Source: UBA7455 sp026713185
GTDB lineage: Bacteria > Pseudomonadota > Gammaproteobacteria > Pseudomonadales > Azotimanducaceae
NCBI GenBank assembly: GCA_963665785.1
Contig: OY762456.1
Span: 4,154,001 to 4,218,000 of the forward strand
DNA: 64,000 bases
Direction: 5' to 3'
The translations under genes and the position numbers were made by a program. Positions within the stretch are counted from its first letter, which is position 1; each line of letters begins with the position of its first letter. The notes below the pieces were generated by a model. The model made no database searches. It was given only the letters and a program-made list of their open reading frames with translations, and was not told the DNA's origin. Positions 17,719 to 27,030 of this stretch are shown in pieces.

Positions 17719-18030
17719 TCAATTGAGGTTGATCTGGACCTCTACACCTGCGGCAAGGTCCAGCTTGGTCAATGCATCAACGGTTTTTTCCGTCGGTTCA
17801 ATGATGTCAAGCAAACGCTTGTGTGTTCTGATTTCATACTGGTCGCGAGCATCCTTGTCCACATGAGGAGAAATCAGCACCGTAAACTTCTCCTTGCGTG
17901 TAGGCAGAGGAATGGGTCCATGTATCTGGGCGCCCGTTCGTTTCGCTGTATTGACGATTTCCTGCATGGAATAGTCGATCAAACGATGATCAAACGATTT
18001 TAATCGAATCCTGATTCTCTGGTTTTGCAT
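17719..18030 (-). CDS. rpsJ: Ribosomal protein S10
   Basis: S10 (NusE) is both a 30S head protein and a partner of NusB in antitermination. The 103 residues start MQNQRIRIRLKSFDHRLIDYS and contain the RTGAQIHGPIPLPTRKEKFTVL loop. It is the first gene of the S10 cluster and is preceded by a 283-bp leader and promoter region after tuf. Confidence 0.98.
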   Translation of the reverse strand: MQNQRIRIRLKSFDHRLIDYSMQEIVNTAKRTGAQIHGPIPLPTRKEKFTVLISPHVDKDARDQYEIRTHKRLLDIIEPTEKTVDALTKLDLAAGVEVQINLN

Positions 18031-18270
18031 TCAACCCATTTCCTTTTTGAGAACACTTCTCTCTACTGCACAATTCTAAAGACAAAAGCACCTCTTCCTC
18101 GTCATGAGGGGAGGCACATTAAAAATGCTCCTGCTTCGATATGAAGCTACCCATGGCCTCTCATGGAGGCCCTGTATCTGACTTCCGTCAGTAGTGGACC
18201 CGAATCTGGTTTACCAGTGGTCCTGATATAAAGGGCGGGAATCATACCTGCCCTGGACACTAATTACCAC
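18031..18270 (-). promoter_or_regulatory. S10 operon leader with a row of hairpins
   Basis: The stretch before rpsJ has no gene but folds readily. Read on the minus strand in order: CTGAC/GTCAG with a GGAA loop (18178-18191), GGCCTC/GAGGCC with a 5-nt loop (18155-18171), GCTTC/GAAGC (18133-18147) followed by GGAGCATTTTT, then a 7-bp stem GTGCCTC/GAGGTGC with two G-U pairs (18089-18117). A TATGAT with a GC-rich discriminator (TCCCGCCC) at about 18242-18247 may be the -10, but no good -35 is seen. In E. coli ribosomal protein L4 binds this leader and causes attenuation; the same role here is inference. Confidence 0.5.
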
Positions 18271-18305
18271 AAAATCAGTGGATTTGTGCACATCCACTGA
18301 TTTTT
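18271..18305 (-). terminator. Terminator after tuf copy 1
   Basis: A 13-bp perfect stem (aaaatcagtggat at 18271-18283 and atccactgatttt at 18292-18304) with an 8-nt loop ends in a run of T on both strands. It starts within ten bases of the tuf stop codon and should separate the str operon from the S10 leader. Confidence 0.75.
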
Positions 18306-18313
18306 GATGAAAT

Positions 18314-19507
18314 TCAGTTGATAATCCGGGTAACGACCCCGGCGCCTACCGTGCGACCACCTTCGCGTATCGCAAAGCGCTGCCCTTCTTCCATCGCTAT
18401 CGGCGCTATCAGGCTTACACCCATCTGTACATTATCTCCCGGCATCACCATCTCGGTCCCTTCCGCTAACTCCACACTGCCCGTGACATCCGTCGTCTCA
18501 AAGAAAAATTGCGGCTTGTATCCCTGGAAAAACGGCGTGTGACGACCACCTTCATTCTTCGACAGTACGTACACCTCGCCCTCAAACTGCGTGTGCGGCG
18601 TGATCGATCCCGGTACCGCCAGTACCTGTCCCCGTTCTACTTCCTCGCGCTTCGTACCGCGTAACAATACGCCTACATTCTCTCCCGCACGACCTTCATC
18701 CAGCAGCTTGCGAAACATCTCAACGCCCGTACAGGTCGTCTTCTGCGTCGCCCGCAAGCCTACTATCTCGATCTCGTCGCCAACACTGACCACACCGCGA
18801 CTGACTCGTCCCGTCACCACCGTGCCCCGTCCCGATATCGAAAATACATCTTCTATCGGCAGCAAAAACGGCTGGTCTATGTCCCGTACCGGCTCCGGTA
18901 TGTACTCATCCAACGTCTCTACCAACTGCTGTACCGCCGGCATCCCCATCGCCGACTGGTCTCCCTCCAGAGCCTTCAACGCACTGCCTGTCACTATCGG
19001 CGTGTCGTCCCCGGGAAAATCATAGTCATCCAGCAACTCGCGGACTTCCATCTCCACCAGTTCCAGCAACTCCTCATCATCCACCATGTCCGATTTGTTC
19101 AAAAACACCACAATGTACGGCACACCAACCTGCTTCGACAGCAATATGTGCTCCCGCGTCTGCGGCATCGGGCCATCCGCCGCCGAGACAACCAATATCG
19201 CTCCGTCCATCTGCGCCGCACCCGTGATCATGTTCTTCACGTAATCCGCATGCCCCGGACAGTCCACATGCGCGTAGTGACGACCCGGTGAATCATATTC
19301 AACATGCGAGGTCGATATCGTTATGCCGCGCTCTTTCTCTTCCGGCGCATTGTCTATCGAATCAAAATCCTGAAAGTCACCACCGCCGTAGGCTTCCGCA
19401 CAGACCTTCGTTATCGCCGCCGTTAACGTCGTCTTGCCATGGTCAACATGACCTATCGTTCCTACGTTGACATGCGGTTTCGTTCGCTCAAACTTCTCTT
19501 TGGGCAC
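18314..19507 (-). CDS. tuf: Elongation factor Tu, copy 1 (str operon)
   Basis: EF-Tu carries aminoacyl-tRNA to the ribosome as a GTPase. The 397-residue protein has G1 GHVDHGKT at residues 19-26, DCPGHAD, NKSDMVDD, and domains 2 and 3 complete. The start is a GTG codon (19507); the second copy uses ATG. The nucleotide sequence is almost identical to the copy at 34619-35812. I see only two silent changes near the 3' end, plus the last codon (Asn here, Ser there) and the stop codon (TGA here, TAG there). It is the last gene of the str operon, 26 bp after fusA, and is followed by a strong terminator. Confidence 0.98.
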   Translation of the reverse strand: MPKEKFERTKPHVNVGTIGHVDHGKTTLTAAITKVCAEAYGGGDFQDFDSIDNAPEEKERGITISTSHVEYDSPGRHYAHVDCPGHADYVKNMITGAAQMDGAILVVSAADGPMPQTREHILLSKQVGVPYIVVFLNKSDMVDDEELLELVEMEVRELLDDYDFPGDDTPIVTGSALKALEGDQSAMGMPAVQQLVETLDEYIPEPVRDIDQPFLLPIEDVFSISGRGTVVTGRVSRGVVSVGDEIEIVGLRATQKTTCTGVEMFRKLLDEGRAGENVGVLLRGTKREEVERGQVLAVPGSITPHTQFEGEVYVLSKNEGGRHTPFFQGYKPQFFFETTDVTGSVELAEGTEMVMPGDNVQMGVSLIAPIAMEEGQRFAIREGGRTVGAGVVTRIIN

Positions 19508-19533
19508 TTGTCACCTCTTTTTTATTCCGTTAA

Positions 19534-21642
19534 TCAATTTTTCACCGGTTTCGACTTACTGATGATCGCCTCGGCAATGTTGTCAGGCACTTGCTTATAG
19601 GTCTCAAACTCCATGGAAAAGGTAGCGCGCCCCTGTGTTGCAGAACGCATATCGGTTGCATATCCGAACATCTCAGACAGGGGAACTCCGGCCCTCACAG
19701 CTTTACCGGCCGGGACATCTTCCATTCCGTGAACCACACCCCGGCGGCGATTCAAATCACCAATGATATCGCCGTAGTAATCTTCGGGTGTCACTACTTC
19801 CACATCCATAATCGGTTCCAGCAATACAGGGTTTGCATCCAGTGCACCTGATCGCATCGCCATGGAACCAGCAACTCTGAACGCCACCTCGCTGGAATCC
19901 ACATCGTGATAGGAACCGTCATACAGGGTTACTTTAACGCCTTGCAGGGGATAACCGGCCAGTACACCATTGGCCAACTGTTCCTGAATTCCCTTGTCAA
20001 CGGCATTGATGTATTCCCGGGGTACGACACCACCGACAATTTCATCCACGAATTCGTAATCGTTATCTTCAACAGGTTCAATCTTCAGCCACACATGTCC
20101 GTACTGACCGCGTCCACCCGTTTGACGTACAAACTTCCCTTCCGATTCGACGGATTTTCGAATGGTCTCTCGATATGCCACTTGCGGTTGTCCGATATTG
20201 GCCTCGACACTGAATTCCCGTTTCATCCGTTCTACCAGTATGTCCAGGTGCAACTCACCCATACCACTGATAATGGTCTGCCCGGATTCGTCATCGGTGG
20301 CTACGGTAAAGGAGGGATCTTCTGCAGCCAGTTTCCCCAGGGCGATACCCATCTTCTCCTGGTCCGCTTTCGACCTTGGTTCAACGGCAACACTGATGAC
20401 CGGGTCCGGAAATTCCATCCGTTCAAGCGTTATTATGTTGTTTTCATCGCACAGGGTGTCACCGGTTGTTGCCTGCTTCAAACCAATGGCAGCGGCTATG
20501 TCGCCAGCCCGGACTTCCTTGATTTCCTGACGGTCATTGGAGTGCATCTGCACCATTCGACCAATGCGTTCTTTCCTGGATTTGACCGGGTTATAAATCG
20601 AATCACCGGAATTCAGAACGCCGGAATAGACCCGGAAGAAGGTCAGTGCACCCACGTAAGGGTCGGTTGCAATCTTGAATGCCAACGCAGAAAAAGGTTC
20701 TTCATCATCTGCATGCCGTAAACATTCAGATCCTTCTTTATCGTCCAGGAAGCCCCTGATGGCTTTAACTTCGTCGGGAGCCGGCAGAAATTCCACCACA
20801 GCGTCCAGCATGGTTTGTACACCCTTGTTCTTGAATGCTGAACCGCATAAAGCCGGCACAATTTCATTTGACAATGTCCGGATTCTGATCCCCTGTTTTA
20901 TTTCCTCTTCGGTGAGTTCACCACCATCGAGGTATTTCTCCATAAGGTCATCGTTTGCCTCAGCGGCTGCCTCAATCATCTGTTCCCGGTACTCATCCGC
21001 AATTGCCTGCAGGTCTTCCGGGATGTCTTGATGTTCGAAGCTCAGGCCCTGATCATCTTCACTCCAGTAAATGGCCTTCATTTTTACCAGGTCGACGATG
21101 CCCTTGAAATTCTCCTCGGCGCCGATTGCCAGTTGAATCGGAACCGGGGTCGAACCCAGTCTATCCTCTATCTGATTGACAACGCGCAGAAAATCGGCAC
21201 CGGCTCTGTCCATTTTGTTGACAAACACCATGCGCGGTACACCATACTTATCGGCCTGTCGCCAAACAGTTTCTGATTGCGGCTCCACACCCGACGTAGC
21301 GCAAAATACCACTACTGCTCCATCCAATACCCTGAGCGAACGTTCCACCTCGATAGTAAAGTCCACGTGTCCGGGAGTGTCGATGATATTGATTCGATGT
21401 TCATCAAACTGCTTTTCAGTACCGTCCCAGAAAGTGGTTGTAGCCGCAGAAGTGATCGTAATACCACGTTCCTGCTCCTGCTCCATCCAGTCCATAATGG
21501 CAGCGCCATCATGAACTTCTCCAATCTTGTGAGAAATACCGGTATAAAACAGGACCCTTTCGGTGGTTGTTGTCTTACCTGCATCGACATGAGCAACGAT
21601 ACCGATATTACGATATCTTTTTATAGGTGTTGTCCTGGGCAC
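19534..21642 (-). CDS. fusA: Elongation factor G
   Basis: EF-G drives translocation and ribosome recycling. The 702 residues give the full five-domain length. It has G1 AHVDAGKTT, DTPGHVDFTIEVERSLRVLDG, NKMDRAGADF and the domain III/V blocks of the cytosolic bacterial form. The start is a GTG codon at 21642 (MPRTTPIKRYRNIGIVAHVD). It lies between rpsG and tuf copy 1 in the classic str order. Confidence 0.98.
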   Translation of the reverse strand: MPRTTPIKRYRNIGIVAHVDAGKTTTTERVLFYTGISHKIGEVHDGAAIMDWMEQEQERGITITSAATTTFWDGTEKQFDEHRINIIDTPGHVDFTIEVERSLRVLDGAVVVFCATSGVEPQSETVWRQADKYGVPRMVFVNKMDRAGADFLRVVNQIEDRLGSTPVPIQLAIGAEENFKGIVDLVKMKAIYWSEDDQGLSFEHQDIPEDLQAIADEYREQMIEAAAEANDDLMEKYLDGGELTEEEIKQGIRIRTLSNEIVPALCGSAFKNKGVQTMLDAVVEFLPAPDEVKAIRGFLDDKEGSECLRHADDEEPFSALAFKIATDPYVGALTFFRVYSGVLNSGDSIYNPVKSRKERIGRMVQMHSNDRQEIKEVRAGDIAAAIGLKQATTGDTLCDENNIITLERMEFPDPVISVAVEPRSKADQEKMGIALGKLAAEDPSFTVATDDESGQTIISGMGELHLDILVERMKREFSVEANIGQPQVAYRETIRKSVESEGKFVRQTGGRGQYGHVWLKIEPVEDNDYEFVDEIVGGVVPREYINAVDKGIQEQLANGVLAGYPLQGVKVTLYDGSYHDVDSSEVAFRVAGSMAMRSGALDANPVLLEPIMDVEVVTPEDYYGDIIGDLNRRRGVVHGMEDVPAGKAVRAGVPLSEMFGYATDMRSATQGRATFSMEFETYKQVPDNIAEAIISKSKPVKN

Positions 21643-21679
21643 GTGGAAGTCCTGTTCAAGTAGTTTGTTTCAGATGGTC

Positions 21680-22150
21680 TTAGAATCGATAGTGAGCAAA
21701 TGCCCTGTTGGCTTCAGCCATGCGATGTACGTCTTCTCTGCGACGTACTGCGGCTCCCCGGCCATCAGCGGCATCCATTAATTCACCGGCAAGTCTGAGT
21801 GGCATGGATTTTTCACCCCGGTTCCTGGCGGATTCAACCAGCCATCGCATTGCCAACGCAGAGCGTCTGGAAGGACGAACGTCAAAAGGTACCTGATAGG
21901 TAGCGCCGCCAACCCGTCGTGATTTAACCTCTACAGAGGGCGCGACAGCTTCCAGAGCAGCGTCAAAGACCTCCAGTGGATCAGACTTGGTGCGTTCCTG
22001 AATCCGGTCAAGAGCGCCATAAACAATTTTTTCCGCCACTGACTTTTTGCCACTGACCATGACATGATTCATGAACTTGGCCAGAGTCCTGTTGGCGTAT
22101 TTCGGGTCTGGTAAAATTTCCCGCTTCTCGGGAATTCGTCGTCTGGGCAT
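21680..22150 (-). CDS. rpsG: Ribosomal protein S7
   Basis: S7 nucleates the 30S head and lines the E site; in E. coli it represses the str operon. The 156 residues start MPRRRIPEKREILPDPKYAN and contain GGATYQVPFDVRPSRRSALAMRWL, the conserved beta-wing region. It lies 81 bp after rpsL, a gap that in E. coli carries the S7 target. I see no strong hairpin in this gap. Confidence 0.97.
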   Translation of the reverse strand: MPRRRIPEKREILPDPKYANRTLAKFMNHVMVSGKKSVAEKIVYGALDRIQERTKSDPLEVFDAALEAVAPSVEVKSRRVGGATYQVPFDVRPSRRSALAMRWLVESARNRGEKSMPLRLAGELMDAADGRGAAVRRREDVHRMAEANRAFAHYRF

Positions 22151-22231
22151 AATTATCTTTCCTTCAGGTTAATCGGGAATTCCACTACCCGACCTTACTC
22201 TGACTTATTCGTCAGTCCGATAAAACAGTGT

Positions 22232-22606
22232 TCAGGATTTTGGTTTCTTGGCGCCGTACTTGGATCGACCCTGCATACGATTACTAACACCAGTAGTGTC
22301 GAGCGTGCCACGCACAGTGTGGTAACGGACGCCGGGTAAATCCTTGACCCGTCCACCCCTTATCAGGATCACACTGTGCTCCTGAAGGTTGTGCCCTTCA
22401 CCGCCTATATAGGACGGCACCTCAATACCATTGGTTAATCGAACACGGCAAACCTTGCGCAACGCCGAGTTTGGTTTCTTGGGGGTTGTCGTAAATACCC
22501 GAGTACAAACTCCACGTTTTTGTGGACAGGCCTGCAATGCCGGAACATCGCTTTTTGATACCTTCCGTTTTCTCGGTTTTCGAACCAATTGATTGATTCT
22601 GGTCAT
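22232..22606 (-). CDS. rpsL: Ribosomal protein S12
   Basis: S12 monitors decoding in the A site. The 124-residue protein has Lys43 (in TTPKKPNSALRK) and Lys88 (in GGRVKDLPGVRYH) as in the streptomycin-sensitive wild type. Asp89, the site of methylthiolation by RimO in E. coli, is also present. It is the first gene of the str operon and has its own promoter and leader downstream of rpoC. Confidence 0.97.
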   Translation of the reverse strand: MTRINQLVRKPRKRKVSKSDVPALQACPQKRGVCTRVFTTTPKKPNSALRKVCRVRLTNGIEVPSYIGGEGHNLQEHSVILIRGGRVKDLPGVRYHTVRGTLDTTGVSNRMQGRSKYGAKKPKS

Positions 22607-22646
22607 GAATTACTAACCCCATTTATTTATTATGACGCTATGCAAA

Positions 22647-22680
22647 CTGACAGGACCCACAAGAAAGTGAACCCTGTCAG
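22647..22680 (-). promoter_or_regulatory. Hairpin in the rpsL leader
   Basis: ctgacagg (22647-22654) pairs perfectly with cctgtcag (22673-22680). The hairpin lies between the promoter and rpsL. It has no U-run on the minus strand, so it may be a leader or mRNA-end structure for rpoC transcripts instead of a simple terminator. Confidence 0.45.
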
Positions 22681-22692
22681 AAGCGAGGGCGG

Positions 22693-22721
22693 ATTTTAAT
22701 GACATCGTTTGTACGAGTCAA
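22693..22721 (-). promoter_or_regulatory. str operon promoter
   Basis: On the minus strand TTGACT (22721-22716) and TAAAAT (22698-22693) are exactly 17 bp apart, a near-consensus sigma70 promoter in the rpoC-rpsL gap. The discriminator CCGCCC is GC-rich, which is the signature of stringently controlled promoters in E. coli. It drives rpsL-rpsG-fusA-tuf. Confidence 0.7.
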
Positions 22722-22737
22722 CACAATCCGTACGTTT

Positions 22738-25700
22738 TCATACTTCGCCCGAATTCAGGGCTTCGCTGAGTGCCTGCTCCACGGCACTGACACTGACGGC
22801 AGTGCGTTCCTCATCAGTGCTTTCCCGTTTCCGGCGACGGTCTTCATGGTATTTCAGACCGGTTCCGGCCGGTATCAGACGGCCTACAATGACATTTTCT
22901 TTCAATCCTCGCAGGTAATCACGCTTGCCGGTCACAGCCGCTTCAGTCAATACCCGGGTAGTTTCCTGGAACGAAGCTGCCGAGATAAATGATTCGGTAG
23001 CCAGAGAAGACTTGGTTATACCCAGGAGCACGCGATCACCCTCTGCCTCCTGCTTGCCTTCCTCAACCATTCTCTCATTCTGTTCAAGGAACTGGATGTA
23101 CTCTACCTGCTCGCCCTTGATAAACGCAGTGTCGCCGGGTTCCTTTATCTCAACCTTACGTAGCATCTGACAAACAATCACTTCGATATGCTTGTCATTG
23201 ATGGTCACACCTTCCAGCCGGTAAACATCCTGAATTTCTTTTACGATGTACCTGGCCAGTTCACTCACACCTTTCAGGCGAAGGATATCATGTGGGTTTT
23301 CCGGACCATCGGAGACCACTTCACCTTTGGCCACGTGCTCACCTTCGAACACTGCCATATTGCGCCATTTGGGAATCAGTAATTCGTAATGATCCTGACC
23401 TTCAGGCAGTACACCTGGATCAGTTGGTGTAATCACCAGCCGGCGCTTGCCTTTGGTTTCCTTACCCAGGCTTACGGTACCTGTGATTTCTGCCAGAATA
23501 GCGGCATCTTTTGGTTTTCTGGCCTCAAATACATCAGCCACCCGAGGCAGACCACCTGTGATATCGCGGGTTTTGGATCCTTCCTGGGGAATTCTCGCTA
23601 TGACATCGCCTGCTGCTATATGGGCGCCGTCTTCAAGGTTGAGAATTGCATTCGCTTCCAGAAAGTAATGAGCCGGTACATTGGTATCCGGCAACATCAA
23701 ATCTTTACCCGACTCATCAACCAGGCGCACTGCAGGCCGCACATCTTTACCCGTAGTGGAACGATCCTTGGGATCAATTATGGATATGCTCGTCAGACCC
23801 GTCAGTTCATCTGTCTGTCGCCGTACGGTGATACCTTGCTCCATACCTTCAAATACGACCTTCCCTTCCACTTCTGTAACGATCGGATGAGTGTGTGGAT
23901 CCCAGTTGGCGACAATTTCTCCTGAATCAACGTGACTGTCCTGTCCTTTCTTCAGAACGGTGCCATAAGGCACTTTGTAGCGCTCTCTCTCCTGCCCTGA
24001 ATCATCATCGACTATTGCGATTTCGCCAGAACGTGACACTGCAACCAGTTCACCGCTGGCCTTCTCAATTGTTTTGAGATTATGCAGGCGAATACTTCCC
24101 GAATTTTTTATCTGGACATTGTCTACAGCAGCCGCACGTGATGCCGCACCACCGATATGGAAGGTACGCATGGTCAACTGGGTTCCAGGTTCGCCAATAG
24201 ATTGCGCAGCAATCACACCAACCGCTTCACCAATATTGACAATATGCCCCCGTCCAAGATCACGACCGTAACATGTACTGCATACGCCGTACCTGGTCTT
24301 GCAGGTGATTGCACTTCGCACCCTGATTTCATCAATGCTCAGGTCTTCCAGCCGAGCCATCCATTTCTCATCTATCATCGTTCCCTTCGGTATTAATACA
24401 TCATCACCGGAGGAGTCAAAAACATCCTCGGCGACAACTCTTCCCAGCACACGATTGCCAAGGGTTTCTACTACGTCCCCCCCTTCAATGACAGGCGTCA
24501 TGACCAGGCCATCATCCGTGCCGCAATCCTGTTCCGTTACCACGAGATCCTGAGCCACATCCACCAGACGCCGGGTCAAATATCCGGAGTTGGCAGTTTT
24601 AAGCGCAGTATCCGCCAATCCCTTGCGCGCGCCATGAGTGGAAATAAAGTACTGCATCACCGACAGTCCTTCCCTGAAGTTTGCGGTAATCGGTGTTTCG
24701 ATAATCGAATCATCCGGTTTCGTCATCAGACCTCGCATGCCTGATAGTTGACGAATCTGTTCATCAGAACCCCGTGCGCCGGAATCAGAATACATCCAGA
24801 CACTGTTGAAGGCATTTTGTGTTTCTTCCTCGCCATCACGGTTAATCACCGTTTCAGTGCTCAATGTTTCCATCATGGACTTGCCAACCAGATTTACGGC
24901 TCGTGTCCACAAATCGATAACCTTGTTGTACTTCTCACCACGAGTGACCAGTCCGGAATCAAATTGGGATTCTATTTCGCGAATTTCTCCTTCTGCATCA
25001 CTGATAATCGCAGCTTTCTCTTCAGGAATAACGAAATCCTCAACGCCAATGGACGAACCTGACCGGGTTGAGTATTCATAACCCATGTACATTATCTGAT
25101 CAGCAAAAACCACGGTTTCCTTGAGGCCTACAGTCCGATAACAAAGATTGATCAGTTGTGAGATATCCCTGTTGCCCATAGTCTGGTTAATGACTTCATA
25201 GGGAATTCCGTCCGGCACGATTTCATAGAGAAGCGCCCGGCCTACCGTGGTATCCACGACCTGCCTTCTGGTTTCAAATTCACCGACATCGTTCATGATG
25301 GTTTCTGTCACGCGTACCTTTACACGCGCCTGCAAACCGACATTACCGTTACTGTATGCCCTGTTGACCTCCTCAACATTGGCAAAGGACATTCCTTCAC
25401 CCTTGTCGTTGATACGTTCCCTGGTCATCCAGTAAACGCCCAGTACAACATCCTGGGAAGGCACGATGATTGGTTTACCATTTGCCGGCAACAGAACATT
25501 GTTGGTCGACATCATCAACGCACGTGCTTCGAGCTGTGCCTCCAGCGTCAGTGGAACATGCACAGCCATCTGGTCGCCATCAAAGTCGGCGTTATAGGCT
25601 GTGCATACAAGGGGGTGCAGTTGAATGGCCTTACCTTCGATCAATACGGGTTCAAATGCCTGGATACCCAGCCTGTGCAATGTTGGAGCCCGATTCAGCA

Positions 25701-26964
25701 GAACCGGATGTTCACGAATGACTTCCGCCAGGATATCCCAGACTTCCGGCGTTTCCCGCTCCACCATCTTTTTGGCAGCCTTTATGGTAGTTGCCAGACC
25801 ACGGGCTTCCAGCTTGCCAAAGATAAATGGCTTGAATAGTTCAAGCGCCATTTTCTTCGGCAGTCCGCACTGATGTAAGCGCAGATTCGGACCGACGACA
25901 ATAACAGATCGTCCTGAGTAGTCCACCCGCTTGCCTAACAGGTTCTGGCGGAATCTGCCCTGCTTACCCTTGATCATGTCGGCCAATGACTTCAGTGGAC
26001 GTCTGTTTGAAGAGGTGATCGCACGACCGCGGCGTCCATTGTCAAGCAAAGCATCTACAGATTCCTGCAACATCCGCTTCTCATTTCTGACGATGATGTC
26101 GGGAGCGGAAAGATCAAGCAGCCTCTTGAGCCTGTTGTTGCGATTGATCACCCGTCGATACAGATCATTCAGGTCTGAAGTTGCGAAGCGACCACCTTCC
26201 AGTGGCACCAGCGGCCTCAGGTCTGGTGGTAATACCGGCAATACATTAAGGATCATCCACTCCGGTTTGTTGCCGGAACGTGAAAACGCTTCCATCAGTT
26301 TTAAGCGCTTTGTCAGTTTCTTGATCTTCGTTTCGGAATTGGTCTGGGGAAGTTCTTCCCGAATTGCGAAAATTTCCTCGTCAAGATCCATATCCACCAT
26401 CAGGTCCTGAATGGCTTCGGCGCCCATCTTGGCTTCGAATTCATCACCGAATTCTTCCAGCGCCTCATAGTATTGCTCATCCGTCAATAACTGGCGCTTC
26501 TCAAGTGTTGTGAGTCCCGGATCAATGACAACAAACGATTCAAAATAAAGTACACGTTCGATATCACGCAACGTCATATCCATCAGCAGACCAATACGGG
26601 ATGGCAGTGACTTCAGAAACCAGATGTGAGCAACCGGGCTTGCAAGTTCAATATGTCCCATACGTTCGCGACGGACCTTGGCCAGTGCGACCTCTACATT
26701 GCACTTTTCACAAACAACACCCCGGTGTTTCAGACGCTTGTATTTGCCGCACAAACATTCATAGTCCTTATTCGGACCAAAGATCTTTGCACAGAAAAGT
26801 CCATCCCTCTCCGGTTTTAAAGTCCGATAATTTATAGTCTCCGGTTTCTTGACCTCACCATAAGACCAGGACCTGATCATTTCAGGAGATGCGAGACCGA
26901 TTCTTAATGAATCGAATTCCTCAGACTGTCCTTGCGCTTTGAGTATGTTCAGCAGATCTTTCAA
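22738..26964 (-). CDS. rpoC: RNA polymerase beta' subunit
   Basis: RpoC carries the catalytic Mg2+ site. The 1408 residues match the gammaproteobacterial length. Visible parts: the N-terminal zinc site CLCGKYKRLKHRGVVCEKC near 70-88, the lid and rudder region, the metal-binding NADFDGDQMAVH, the bridge helix and trigger loop region (GEPGTQLTMRTFHIGG) and the second zinc cluster CKTRYGVCSTCYGRDLGRG. It follows rpoB by 66 bp with no obvious promoter between. Confidence 0.98.
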   Translation of the reverse strand: MKDLLNILKAQGQSEEFDSLRIGLASPEMIRSWSYGEVKKPETINYRTLKPERDGLFCAKIFGPNKDYECLCGKYKRLKHRGVVCEKCNVEVALAKVRRERMGHIELASPVAHIWFLKSLPSRIGLLMDMTLRDIERVLYFESFVVIDPGLTTLEKRQLLTDEQYYEALEEFGDEFEAKMGAEAIQDLMVDMDLDEEIFAIREELPQTNSETKIKKLTKRLKLMEAFSRSGNKPEWMILNVLPVLPPDLRPLVPLEGGRFATSDLNDLYRRVINRNNRLKRLLDLSAPDIIVRNEKRMLQESVDALLDNGRRGRAITSSNRRPLKSLADMIKGKQGRFRQNLLGKRVDYSGRSVIVVGPNLRLHQCGLPKKMALELFKPFIFGKLEARGLATTIKAAKKMVERETPEVWDILAEVIREHPVLLNRAPTLHRLGIQAFEPVLIEGKAIQLHPLVCTAYNADFDGDQMAVHVPLTLEAQLEARALMMSTNNVLLPANGKPIIVPSQDVVLGVYWMTRERINDKGEGMSFANVEEVNRAYSNGNVGLQARVKVRVTETIMNDVGEFETRRQVVDTTVGRALLYEIVPDGIPYEVINQTMGNRDISQLINLCYRTVGLKETVVFADQIMYMGYEYSTRSGSSIGVEDFVIPEEKAAIISDAEGEIREIESQFDSGLVTRGEKYNKVIDLWTRAVNLVGKSMMETLSTETVINRDGEEETQNAFNSVWMYSDSGARGSDEQIRQLSGMRGLMTKPDDSIIETPITANFREGLSVMQYFISTHGARKGLADTALKTANSGYLTRRLVDVAQDLVVTEQDCGTDDGLVMTPVIEGGDVVETLGNRVLGRVVAEDVFDSSGDDVLIPKGTMIDEKWMARLEDLSIDEIRVRSAITCKTRYGVCSTCYGRDLGRGHIVNIGEAVGVIAAQSIGEPGTQLTMRTFHIGGAASRAAAVDNVQIKNSGSIRLHNLKTIEKASGELVAVSRSGEIAIVDDDSGQERERYKVPYGTVLKKGQDSHVDSGEIVANWDPHTHPIVTEVEGKVVFEGMEQGITVRRQTDELTGLTSISIIDPKDRSTTGKDVRPAVRLVDESGKDLMLPDTNVPAHYFLEANAILNLEDGAHIAAGDVIARIPQEGSKTRDITGGLPRVADVFEARKPKDAAILAEITGTVSLGKETKGKRRLVITPTDPGVLPEGQDHYELLIPKWRNMAVFEGEHVAKGEVVSDGPENPHDILRLKGVSELARYIVKEIQDVYRLEGVTINDKHIEVIVCQMLRKVEIKEPGDTAFIKGEQVEYIQFLEQNERMVEEGKQEAEGDRVLLGITKSSLATESFISAASFQETTRVLTEAAVTGKRDYLRGLKENVIVGRLIPAGTGLKYHEDRRRKRESTDEERTAVSVSAVEQALSEALNSGEV

Positions 26965-27030
26965 GGCTTTCCTCCTAGTTGAGCATTACACTCAAACTAA
27001 TGTTGAATTCTAGTTCGGTGGTTCCAGTAT

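Noticed and set aside
19906..20721. Plus-strand frame of 271 codons opposite fusA
   Set aside because: Shadow of the strongly codon-biased EF-G gene; no recognisable protein features.
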